A program made the position numbers and the translations under genes. From positions 45,488,494 to 45,552,493 of the forward strand of contig NC_053045.1 of NCBI RefSeq assembly GCF_003473485.1: a stretch of 64,000 bases of DNA, written 5' to 3'. The DNA is from Medicago truncatula (Eukaryota; Streptophyta; Magnoliopsida; Fabales; Fabaceae). The first letter of the stretch is position 1; each line of letters starts with the position of its first letter. The notes beneath the pieces were generated by a model, which did no database searches, had not been told where the DNA came from, and was given only the letters and a program-made list of their open reading frames with translations. This document shows, piece by piece, positions 9,935 through 20,860 of this stretch.

Positions 9935-11949
9935 AGTTTACTAATTCACAAATGAATATTTTCTAAGGGGAAAAGTGTCAAATGGTGAATAAAAAGTGCA
10001 AAGAACAAAAAAGGGTTATTGTGAGAGAATGAGAGAAAGTGACAATATAGAAGAGAAGAGATCAATGCTGAAATTTGCTAACAATAGGGTACTGAATTTT
10101 GTAAAAATGCTTTTGTCATTTTGTCTATTATTATTGATGCATATACTGTGAAGTAAAAGTGTCAAAAATCTTGTCCTTTTCAGTGGTAAATGCTTTGAAA
10201 TTGACCTATGCTTCATTATGCTGTGAATAAAAAAGACATGTGATAGAGATGCAGAGTGATGCATAGGTTGAAATTTGGGTATTTATTATCTATGTTCAAA
10301 CCAAAAATATATTTTCTTAAATAAACCAATATATCACATTGATTTTAGAAGAATATACGGGATACTAAATTGGTCATCTAAAGATTTTATTTATTAATTT
10401 TGCCAAGAATATGTCAAATCATAAGTAAGCTGATCAATGAAATTATTTCTTTTTTATTTCTTACTTTATGTTTAGTTAACTGAGAAAGTATAATATGATT
10501 TTTCCTTTTCACATTTCAACTTATATGGAGGAAAAAATTGCTTTGTTTTTTTGAAGTTTCCAAGTTTTTAAAAAGAATATCAGTTATTTTGTCAACAAAA
10601 AAAAAAAAATTACTTCTCCAAAAAAGGAAATTCCTACAATTGGATTCTGAAAAGATGCATATGCCATTAAATTGCTTAACTCTTCAAATATTTTAGAAAT
10701 ATTTTGATCCTCAACATATAGATGGAAATCAATTTAGTCCCTAAATTTGCTTATCTTATTTATGAACAACCAAATTGATGTCTAAAATCTTCTAAGCATA
10801 CAGACATGGGCTTAATTTTGTGACAAGGTATAATCAGATCAGATAATATCAAGCATTAAAATTTCATCTCATTTGCCAAACAGTTTCTCGAGCTTTAGTG
10901 CATAGTTTGAAATCATAGGTTTAATAACGAAATTAAGATGACATCATGATTTTGTTGAACCTCCGCAATATAGTTTTTACAAAAATTACGGAGCAGAAAT
11001 GCACTTAGTAATGTCATCTTCTAGCCAGCTCACATTATGTTCCCTAGCTAGGGGATATCAATCTCTAAAGAAAGACAAATACAAACAAGAACCTGATTTT
11101 TATCCAGCATACAAACAGGGTAACCTCAAGAACTAAATCATCTAAAATTACCATGCTTGCCTTGAACAAAAAAGGTTAAATCATTAACCAAAGACCAAAG
11201 GTTTTGTTGTATACAGTGACAAAAACTGAAAATGTTGTTGGATGACAATGAATGATCAAAGGATGAGTTCATTGAGTTGGAACATGTTCAAGTGGTTAAC
11301 TTCAACAATAAGCTGACACATACATATGTCAAATTACAAAGGTTGAATACCCTCCTATGTCAGTGCTGGTAACAACCAATGCTCTTCTTCACATGTTTTA
11401 AGTACAACATGAATTGACCTGCTTTGTTAGTTGTTGGAATTTTGTGAAATAGTACATTTATATATATGCATAACAAAACAATACCTACCTATGATAGTAG
11501 TAGCACCTACACAATGAATTTTGTGATATTGCTGGTAACATTTTCTTCACATGATTATTTATGCATAATGAAATAGTACTTACCTATGAGTAAAGGAAAG
11601 AAAAAAAATGAAATATTACATATGAAATTAAACATAAATATTAGAAACAATACATTAGCTTAAAAATATGGAACATATTACATTAGTGAGGCAGGTATGG
11701 CCCATCAAAACTGTTACGATATTTCTAGTGCATATATATATCAGTGCGTTAGGAGTCTCTTTCCATATTGCATCTACTACCATCAGCAAAATTAAATACA
11801 AGGACCAGTGGAATCAGTCAATCCTTCAAAAAGTTCTTCCAAAACCTTAACACTTAACAGTAACTTATAAACTTTCCAGCACTTTAGAGGAAGTACACTA
11901 CAAAGACTAAATGTAGGACCACAAATAGATAATCTGGCAATAAATAAGG
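9935..11949. other. Intergenic, probable promoter of the HMA gene then no gene
   Basis: The first 300 bases lie upstream of the HMA gene's start and should contain its 5' UTR and promoter. The rest is AT-rich with scattered short ORFs of no recognisable content. I see no RNA gene or intact element. Confidence 0.45.
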
Positions 11950-12468
11950 TTTGATCAATATTCAAGAGCCTCTTCAACTAGTTCTCTTTGTAGGAGAAAA
12001 ATAAAACAGCAAAACTTGACCGTCAATGTGAAAATACGCCACGCTGTTTGTAAGAGTATCTCCAATGATACAATTTATTATGAATGACTTAAGTGGACTC
12101 TATAGTGCCACATCATTTTGAAGCAATCTTTCGTTTATGGCTTCAATATTGCAACCTTTAAGAACTTATTATGGGTTCGACAATTTTCCTAACAAATTGA
12201 TAAGGACGAGTTGCTTGGGGTATATATGTTAGACATATCTACAAGAATGAATTAGAATCATATATATTTTTTAAGATTGAGGAATTAAAATTCTATTTGA
12301 AATATTGAGCGCTATCATGACTGTTTGAAATATCAAATGCTTTGGATGATGCAACCAAATATTTTAAGAAAAGAGAAAATATACATTTCTTCAATATTTT
12401 TTTCTCCAATCACAAAGATCACATCCATTAGGTTTTTAATATCACTTACCTTTGTTCATAATTTAGCG

Positions 12469-12717
12469 GTTCACTAAATGAATGTTAAAATTGCTTTTCT
12501 AAATGGTGAATTGGAAAGAAAAGAATTCTATATGGAACAATATGAAGGTTTTGTGATTCATGGACAAGAAAATTAGATAAGTCTTTGTATAGTCTTTAAA
12601 CAAGCTCTTAAGCAAAGACATGAAAAGTTTGACAACTTGATTATCTCATATTGATTTAAGGTGAATGAAAGTGACAAATACACTATCATGTATATCTATG
12701 TAGATGATTTACTCATT
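12469..12717 (+). mobile_element. Ty1-copia reverse transcriptase remnant, copy 1
   Basis: Conceptual translation gives MNVKIAFLNGELE, a MEQ-EGFVIHGQEN block, DKSLYSL, KFDNLI and IYVDDLLI, the order seen in copia RT from the catalytic core to the YVDD motif (12696-12707). Stops and short deletions interrupt it throughout. No LTRs, primer-binding site or integrase were found nearby, so only a pol fragment survives. Confidence 0.8.
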
Positions 12718-14164
12718 TAATTCAAGTTCACAAGCAATTCAATTCAAATCAAATGAACCAAAAAAATAGCTCATAAACCTTTTATTTTGTCCAAAAAGCA
12801 CTTAAATAAATGGATAAGAACACTATTGGAAAAACTAATAATCTTTCATTTTACTATACCCTCGTAAAATGAGTGCTTAGCACACATAATACAACTTGGT
12901 GCAAGTCACAACATGCACTATATGCACTTAAAAGAAGAGAAACCTTATCGCTATTGATAATGGAAAATACAAAATTTAAGACTTCAACATCATTAGTGTT
13001 AGACAAATACAAATTCAAAAGCATCTGAACTTTTTTATTGAAAAGGAGTATAATCTAAGCACATGGTCTGCACAGTAATAGACTGGTACCACAACAATAC
13101 AATCACCTTAGAAGAAGAAAAAAGCCAAAATATTAGAAAAATTTAAACGGCTCCATAACAATATCAAAACTTATAATCTCCATAGATGATGCCAATAAGA
13201 CCTGAACTGAAATGATAAACAGAAGCATTTGCATGATTAGAAGCCACATTAGCTCGGGATCATTTTCAATAGCCTCTAAAATTTCATAGGGAAGGCGCAT
13301 TTCAAGGTCCATTCAACCTTCTTCTGCACCTGCAAACACACAAATATTTTCATTTCTTTTATTTTCACCCCCAACTCGAACCCCCACAGCCGTACGACAT
13401 AGCCAAACACATTCATCCCTCACAATCTACAACCTCAGACATCACAACAACAAACACAAACAATAGCAATGAAAGGTTAAGTACAAATTACGCATGAAAG
13501 GACACCATTGTTATCATGGGATGAAATTATAGAAATTTTTTTATCAAATTTTGGTTGAATGGATTTATTTCAAGCTGTTCTTGTAGCAATTGCTATGTTC
13601 TTTGATGCACAAGAGTCATTTATAAGCATTTACACTGATAATTACCCAAAATGGCATTGCATAGACACAAACACAAATTCATCATGTACTCCATCCTCTG
13701 ATATTTGCAAACTCTAGAGATCTTCTTGGTCTTGGGACACACACCCTTCAAACACAATCATTTCTAACTGGAATCTTGAATGTGTTAACACATTCATCAA
13801 AGGACTTATGAATGATATTTGCAGTAATGGTTGGTATAATAGTGAGATGAAGAAAATATTTGTAGTGTCAATTTATACAAATGAAATGGTGATTCGTAGC
13901 AAGAAATCATATATCTTTGGAAAAGGATCTTTATGTGAGTATACAAGAGAGAACATTTTTTATACTGTTCACACGGAGCAGCTAGTGGTGAAAGCAAAAG
14001 GGTGTGTTCTCTGTTTACTCACCTAAAATCATATATCTACTCACCTAATCAAACTAAACTCTCAAATCAAAGAGTCCCTCATCGGGGATTTTCTTGGCTA
14101 GTTGTTATCTTTGATGTCTATTACTCTGTGCAGGACTGACCGAAATAAAATTTTGTTGACTCTA

Positions 14165-14325
14165 AATAAATAATTGGACTCAAGTGGTTAATGTGTTCAC
14201 TAAAAGATAAATCGTTTGAAAGAATTCGAGTTTAATTTATGGTGCAACAATCATTGATTAGACTATATTTACTTCATCATTGAGCTACAATTATTAGAGT
14301 CTCTTCCCTTAAAAACCAATGGTTT
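14165..14325 (+). repeat. Dispersed repeat with B-box-like motif, copy A
   Basis: The string around GGACTCAAGTGGTTAATG, then AGAATTCGAGTTTAATTTAT and GCAACAATCATTGATTAGAC, recurs at 20695-20860 and in diverged form at 34752-34925. The third site lies outside the segmental duplication, so this is an independently dispersed family. GAATTCGAGTT resembles a pol III B box and the layout would suit a SINE, but no A tail or target duplication was confirmed. Confidence 0.45.
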
Positions 14326-14550
14326 AAGAAGAATTTTTTTTTCCGATGACTCTACGGTTTCAATCCATGTCAAAGAAGCTATGAGGCTTTAACATTTTGT
14401 TGTCATAACATAAATTTATAACTATTACATTTTTTTTTTTTTTTACATTTTCCCCCAAAATTGTATTTTAAGTTATTTAACCCTTGGACTGACCTTGCTA
14501 AAAAATTATGTTCATCATAAATGGAATGCACAATATAGCACATAAAATGT

Positions 14551-15927
14551 AGGGTTAATAGAGCTTTAACCTCTATAATATAGATTACTTTTGGTTTTGC
14601 CTCCTGTAATTTTTTTTTTGGATTCCGTCCTTGTAAAATAAAGATTCTTTAGGATTGGCCTCTAAGTCCTATGACTCAGCAGAATCTCTGATGTGGCATT
14701 GATGTGACATTTTTTTTTTGAATGCCACGAGTAAAAAAGAGTTTACACGTCATTTACAATTAAAAATTTTAAAAACAAAAATCGTTTTTAATTTTAATTT
14801 TTTTATATTAAAAAAACAATTAAAATTTTAGTTTACAAAATCTTTTTTATTTGGTTTTTAAAAACAAAATTATATATAAAAAAAAAATCCTCTTCTCGGT
14901 TCCTCGTTTTCTTCTTCTTTCTATCTCTATTTCTCTTCTCTTCTCCCCATTCTCTCTCTCACTCCCAAACCAACAACATAGCTCCTTCTCCTTCTCCTTC
15001 TCACTGAACCATCAAACCCATATAATTCCTTCTCTGTCAATCATCCATGAAACCCTCTTCTTCTTTCTTTCTTGGTTCATATCTATTCCTACTAATTTTT
15101 GGTTCATCAAATCTCAAACCCATTAGCATGAAAATTGTATCCTTGAACTGAAACATCAAATCGAAAAAAAGCACAAATTCAAAACAGAGAAACATTTCGG
15201 AAGCCATTTGAGAATTTAGGCTATGTTTGGATTGATCCCAATCTGATTTTGGGGATTTAGGTTCTTAAAATCTCAATCTCAATCTGATTTAGGGTGGCCG
15301 ACGACGGTGACCGCGGTTGACGCCAACGGCGGCCGTGGATTCCTCCCTCCCTCTCCTCTCTTCTTCGATTTTCTCTTTTTTTTTTTCTTTCTCTGTTACC
15401 TTTGCTGAAACTAAATTGTTGAGGATGAAAGATTTTATTCTGCAGGAAGAAGTGAGAAGAATGGAAAGAATAAAAAAAAATTAATGGAAGAAGAAATTAA
15501 TGGAAAAGAGAGATGGATGAGTGAAGGTTCTAGGTTTCTAAGAAAGAAGATGAAGATTATAAATCATAAATGATAAAAATATTTATTTTTTAATACATAT
15601 GGAAAGAAAAACAAAATGATAAAGATTTTTTTTTTTAATATTATGTTTTTTCATTTGTTTTTAATTAAATAATGATGTGTCGCTTAATTATACACATGGG
15701 AGGCATTAAAAAATGAAAAAAATAATAATTACACAGTCATAGTGTCTCGTAATCAAAAAATGGTGAGTCAATGTGCCACATCAGAGATTATGTTGAATCA
15801 TAGGGTTCGGGGGCAATTCTGAAGAAATTTTTCTTTTACAAGGATGGAATCTAAAACTTTTTTTTTTTACAGGAGGCAAAATCAAAAGTGTTCTATATTA
15901 CAAGGGATTAGAGCCCTGTTAATCCCT
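14551..15927. mobile_element. Non-autonomous long-TIR element, Mutator-like
   Basis: The ends AGGGTTAATAGAGC and GCCCTGTTAATCCCT are inverted repeats that extend, with gaps, through the TTTTGCCTCCTGTAA / TTTACAGGAGGCAAAA blocks and on to the GATGTGGCA / TGCCACATC blocks, more than 150 bp per arm. AAAATGT flanks both sides (14544-14550 and 15928-15934), possibly the core of a longer original target duplication. The interior has an unusual GC-rich island (about 15290-15350) and a pyrimidine-rich, leader-like stretch (about 14885-15080). There is no transposase. The interior could be a captured gene leader, which I cannot identify. Confidence 0.7.
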
Positions 15928-15934
15928 AAAATGT

Positions 15935-16470
15935 ATCATTATTAACCCTACTTACAAGAAAAAGTATATTTTGAACACTACTAAATTTAACAAAAAAAAA
16001 AAATTACAAATTTGAACTAATTGATTTGAATAAAAATGAATCATTTTCTTAGGATGAATCATTTTATGTTTTTTCTTGATTCATAGTATTTCTCTCCTCT
16101 CTTGTTGATCCATTGTATCACAAAGAACAATCCCTTTAGTCTCTGGCAAACACAACAATGTAAAGTTGGACAACATGATAGCAACTCCAAATATATGTGG
16201 TTTAATTTGGACCGGTTTTTGGATATCCAAAATATAAAATATAATTTTTTATTTACTTTTTTTGAAAAATATTTTTTTATTAATATTACACAAACACGTT
16301 AAATAATAGGTTTGATGCAAAATATATTAAAAATCAATGAGCAACATAATAATGCAATATGTAATACTAATATTCGGTTTTGAGAAAGTGATTTGAAATC
16401 AGATCCGATCCTAGCAGTTTTTACAAAAGAACATTCAAACACATCCAAAAATATTCGTTTTTTTTTGCGG
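15935..16470. other. Spacer between the long-TIR element and duplication copy 2
   Basis: AT-rich with homopolymer runs. A short plus ORF at 16102-16302 has no recognisable domain. No gene seen. Confidence 0.4.
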
Positions 16471-16974
16471 TTTGACCAATATTCAAGAGCCTCTTCAACT
16501 AGTAACTTTTCTTTGTAGGAGAAAAATAAAACATCTGAGCTTGATCGTCAAGGTGAAAATATGTCACGCCGCTTGCAAGAGCATCTCCAATGATACAATT
16601 TATTATGAGTGACTTAAGTGGACTCTACAATGCTACGTCACTTTGAAGCAATCTTTCGTTTTTAACTTCAATAGTGCAACCCTTAAGAACTTATTATGGG
16701 TTCGACAATTTGCCTAACAAATTGATAAGGACGAGTTGCTCGATGTTTATATGTTAGACACATCTACAAGAATGAATTAGAATCATAGATCTTTCCGAAG
16801 ATTGATGAATTAAAATGCTATTTGAAATTTTAAGCGCTAACATGACTAAGTAGTGTTTGAAATATAAAACGCTTTAGATGATGCAGCCAAAGATTTTAGA
16901 AAAAGAAAATATATATTTCTTTGATACTTTCTCTCCGATCACAAAGATCACGTTTATTAGGGAATTTTTTTAAC

Positions 16975-18610
16975 CGGAGTAAACTTATATTATTTCATTC
17001 ATAATTATAGTTGTAATACAAGATGGAAACAAATGAAATACTTGGCAACTAGTATACAATTTTGACGCCCTCGCTAGTGTATGGGCAACAAAATTTGCTT
17101 GTTTCATGACAAAATTAATCTTAAAGTTTGAAAATGAGTTAAAAATGATCTACAAGTTGACATGATGTAGCCAAATTCAGCTTGGTTGTTGGTTCTATCC
17201 ACTATGCCATCCGTCACTAGCTTACAATCTAGCTCAATATGCACATTCGAAAGTCCCAATTCACCAAGCCATAAAATGGCCTCTTTCAAGCCCAATGCCT
17301 TTGCTTTTAAGGAGGGATGAGGAGTACACTCAAACCTTCTCGTTAGCAGGCATGATGCAAGTTCATCAAATTGGGGGCACTTGACTCCACATGCTTTATT
17401 ACTTTTACATAAATTTGTTAAGTAATTTTACTTTTTTACCATTAAAAATAATTGCTAAATAATTTTTTTTGTGAAGAAATTAATATGCAACAGTATGAAA
17501 GATAGTATTATTGAATAATTGATTGATGTACATAGAAAAATATATTTGACAATACTCAAAATGATGAAATAAACCATAGTTTTAAAATATAAGTCAATAG
17601 AAAAATATATTTTATAGATATTTAAGTATATTCAATTTTTTGGATATAAAATGACATAATTTTTGTAGTCCCTCTGCTTTTTTAGTGATGATAATATTAC
17701 TTATGTATTAGTAGATTTTTTTATGTAAATTATTATAGTATATGATTTCAGCAAAAAATATTAGTATATAATTTTGCCCCCGCTTAACAATATTTCTGGA
17801 TCTGACCTGAGAGTTCCGTATACACAATCCAATACCGAAGCATTTCTGATCACCAAGTAGCGCTATGTCGACGTTACATTTGACAAATCCTTCCTCCGGT
17901 GGCAGCCACCTGATATTATGCTGCTCTCCCTGTTTCTGTTCGCCATATTTTTGGTGTTTTAGGACATTTCCCACTGATATGTCCCTCCATAAACACCACA
18001 ACAGAGCTGCTATGTCCCTGCATAATTCATTTGGCAGCCTGCAGAAAATAGAAAACAAATGTGCTGCCAGTCCTGTGGCACTACCGATACCTGCTGTTAT
18101 CGTATCCCATAACCTAGCTTCAATCCAAACCTGTTTCCCCACTTCACATCCGATAAAAATGTGCCAATCATTCTCATAATTGGTCTCACAGAAGGGGCAG
18201 TAGTCCGAAGAAGGGACCCCCCTTCCTTGAAGTCTTATATATGCGAAGGGAGAACACCCCTCAACAACCTCCATAAAAAAACTTTGATCCGTTGAGGTAT
18301 GTGCAGATTCCACATTCTCGTCCAATCTCCCGGCATTCTATACTCCACATTATGAATGAGAGTTTCCATATCATACATGTATGCAGACTTCGCTGTATAA
18401 TGCCCTTTGTTAATGAATTTCCATATTAACTTATCTGCTCCGTCTGAATTGGTTAATGCTAAGTTGCGGATTTCTTCTCTGTCTCTCTCATTAAATAATA
18501 CATCAATATCCTCCCATTTCCAATTCTTACTTTCAGAACATATCAGATGCTACTTTCCAATGTTCCATACCTGATATCTGCGGACTTGAAATGTAAGAGT
18601 TATTCGGGTA
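16975..18610 (-). mobile_element. LINE 3' fragment with zinc-binding RT domain and RNase H-like domain
   Basis: The minus strand encodes in order: WTRMWNLHIPQRIKVFLWRL (just upstream of 18260, another frame), the zf-RVT zinc-binding motif CPFCETNYENDWHIFIGCE (about 18165-18215), an RNase H-like domain start (IRWLPPEEGFVKCNVDIALL, then FGIGLCIRNSQ), and after a break at about 17370-17790 its second half (KALGLKEAILWLGELGLSNV, ELDCKLVTDGIVDRTNNQAE; 17104-17330). Frameshifts and the interruption show it is inactive. It sits inside duplication copy 2 and so post-dates the duplication. Confidence 0.85.
17371..17782. mobile_element. Possible small insertion splitting the LINE RNase H-like domain
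   Basis: The RNase H-like reading frame breaks at IRNSQ and resumes at FDELASCLL. Between them lie about 410 AT-rich bases bounded by GGGGGCA (about 17371) and its complement TGCCCCC (about 17776-17782). The short inverted termini suggest a small DNA transposon, but no convincing target duplication was found. The CAG-GT at the protein break could instead be a splice donor. Confidence 0.35.
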
Positions 18611-18642
18611 TTAATATTGCTTACTGTTGTTCATAATTTAGC

Positions 18643-18955
18643 AGTCCACCAAATGAATGTTAAAATTGCTTTTCTAAACGGTGTATTGGAAGAAGAAAAA
18701 AAATCTATATGGAACAATATGAAATTTTTGTTATTTATGGACAAGAAAATAAAGCTTGTAAGTTAGATAAATCTTTGTATAGTCTTTAAACAAGCTCCTA
18801 AGCAAAGACATGAAAAATTTGACAATTTGATTATTTCATATTGATTTAAGGTGAATGAAAGTGACAAATGCATTTATAACTGAAAATATAATTTGCAATA
18901 TCGTGTATATCTATGTAGATGACTTGCTCATATTTGATTCAAGTTCGCAAGCAAC
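18643..18955 (+). mobile_element. Ty1-copia reverse transcriptase remnant, copy 2
   Basis: Duplicate of the 12469-12717 remnant, slightly better preserved. VHQMNVKIAFLNGVLEEE is almost continuous, followed by KLDKSLYSL, KFDNLIISY, and IYVDDLLIFDSSS with YVDD at 18912-18923. It belongs to duplication copy 2, directly downstream of the inserted LINE. Confidence 0.8.
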
Positions 18956-19341
18956 ACAAAAATAGCTCATAAACCTTTTAATTGGTCTAAAACACTTAAA
19001 TAAATTGATAAGAACACTATTGGAAAAACCAATAATCTTTCATTTTACTATACCCTCGTAAAATGAGTGCTTAGCACACATAATACAACTTGGTGCAAGT
19101 CACAACATGCACTATATGCACTTAAAAGAAGAGAAACCTTATCGCTATTGATAATGGAAAATACAAAATTTAAGACTTCAACATCATTAGTGTTAGACAA
19201 ATACAAATTCAAAAGCATCTGAACTTTTTTGATGCACAACAATCATTCACAGGCATTTACCTTGATAATTACCCAAAATGGCACTGCACAAACACACACA
19301 AATTCATCATGCACTCCATCCTCTGATATTTGCAAACATAA

Positions 19342-20128
19342 ACATTATTTTTCTGCTAGTATCGATTCAATATTTCCAACTCTTCGAGTACAAATTAATT
19401 TTAACACACACTACAAGGTAGTACTATTTTATAAATGGATAATGTTTCATGTACACACTTTTTTCCATACACACATTGTACCACTCCATGTGAGAGTGTG
19501 TGAGGGACAATACATGTGACTTTTTTTGTGTGTGGGGGGACCACAAGGACACTTGTCAAAATTGTGTGTGGGTGTACAAGTGGTACATGCCACCTAAGGT
19601 GGTCTATGTATCACTACTCTTTATAAATTGGCGCTACTTCATCATCTCACCCATCCAGGTCCAACATCGCAAATCTATCTAAATCCAAGGATGTCGGCGT
19701 GGACAAAGAGTGCACTTTCATTGTTGCATGAGATTGAACATGAGATAGTGTTATCTGTGTTCCATGATCTTGAGACGACCTGTGAAAGGTGGAAAAAAAT
19801 TCAAGCGCAGAAGAAAGATGGTGTTTGAGGTATTTCATGATCTTTCTATCTAATGGTGTTAGTTCGATTGCTTGACCAAATGAGCCATTTGGTGCTGGAT
19901 TATAGCGGTGGAGATGACTTGGAAGGAACTCATCATATTTTAGGTAAAGTTAAGGATTTAGATAGATTTGTGATGTTGGACCTGGATGGGTGAGAGGATG
20001 AACTAGTGCCAATTTATAAAATATTACTACCTTGTAGTGTGTGTTAAAATTAATTTGTACTTGAAGAAATGGAAAAAAATTGATATAGCTAGTTTAATGA
20101 ACTAAGATACTAGGAGAAAAATAATATC
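19342..20128. mobile_element. Foldback DNA element with about 150-bp arms
   Basis: The left arm runs from TTATTTTTCTGCTAGTATC (about 19346) through GAGTACAAATTAATTTTAAC and, after a 180-bp unpaired segment, CTCACCCATCCAGGTCCAAC. The right arm (about 19940-20128) contains the exact complements of these. The duplication copy at 13.7 kb lacks the element, which confirms insertion. The 250-bp loop has a short ORF (about 19691-19828) without recognisable domains. No transposase is present. Confidence 0.75.
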
Positions 20129-20694
20129 TTAGTTTCCAATGGCTAGTTGGTTGTCCCCCAAAGAAAATATTTGTAGTATCAATTTATACAAATGCAATGG
20201 AGATTGGTAGCAAGAAATCATATATCTTTGGAGAAGGATCTATATGTGGGTATGCAAGAGAGTTTATTTTTACTGTTCACACTGAGCAACTGAAATAAGA
20301 AAGGAATTAATGGATTCGACACACACATTCACTTTGTGCATGCAAGCAAAAGGGTGTGTTCTCTTTGTTGCTTGGGACCTTAGGCTGTTTCCGAACCTAT
20401 TTTTAATACAAGAAATTTAGTCACAAACTTTAGAAGGAGGAAGAAGCTAATAATGTATGAAAAATCAGGATAATGAAATACTTGCATTAGTATTCTAATG
20501 TGACAATTTTGTGACAAAGACAAAATACTAAAATGACAATTTAAATGTGATGGAGTAGATAAAAAGTTATCCACTCACCTAATCAAACTAAACTCTTGAA
20601 GAGCTCCCTTTTCATGGTTTTCTCGGCTAGTTTGATATCTTTGATGTCTATTTCTCCATTTAGAACTGTCCGAAATAAAATTTTGTTGACTTTA

Positions 20695-20860
20695 ACTAAG
20701 TGATTGAACTCAAATGATTAATGAATTTTATCAAAGGAAGAATAATTTAGGAGAACTCGAATTCGATTTCTTGGTGGAACAATCCTTAATCAAATTATAA
20801 TTACCTCACGGTCGAACTCATGATTACCATGACCCCTTATGCTCGAAACTTCTTGGTTAA
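20695..20860 (+). repeat. Dispersed repeat with B-box-like motif, copy B
   Basis: Counterpart of copy A at 14165. Here the core reads GAACTCAAATGATTAATGAA and GGAGAACTCGAATTCGATTT, then TGGTGGAACAATCCTTAATC. Its presence in both segmental copies may just reflect the duplication. Confidence 0.45.

Larger units (their letters stand above)
11950..14400. repeat. Segmental duplication, copy 1
   Basis: This region matches 16471-20860 in the same orientation as a series of collinear blocks: 11950-12430 with 16471-16960, 12440-13036 with 18620-19227, 13600-13705 with 19228-19340, and 13840-14400 with 20160-20830. Similarity is around 85-90% in most blocks. Copy 1 has about 565 bp (13037-13600) absent from copy 2. 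Copy 2 has three extra insertions. Both copies contain decayed copia sequence and no intact gene. Confidence 0.75.
16471..20860. repeat. Segmental duplication, copy 2
   Basis: Collinear with 11950-14400 but interrupted by a LINE fragment (about 16975-18610) and by a foldback element (about 19342-20128). The junction of the first insertion is clear: copy 1 reads ACATCCATTAGG followed by the RT block, while copy 2 has the LINE between those two segments. The 208 bases at about 19020-19227 are almost identical to 12830-13037, whereas flanking blocks differ at about one base in ten. Confidence 0.75.

Noticed and set aside
17708..18325. 205-codon minus ORF as a host gene
   Set aside because: Its zf-RVT and RNase H-like motifs show it to be LINE-derived, and it is frameshifted at both ends.
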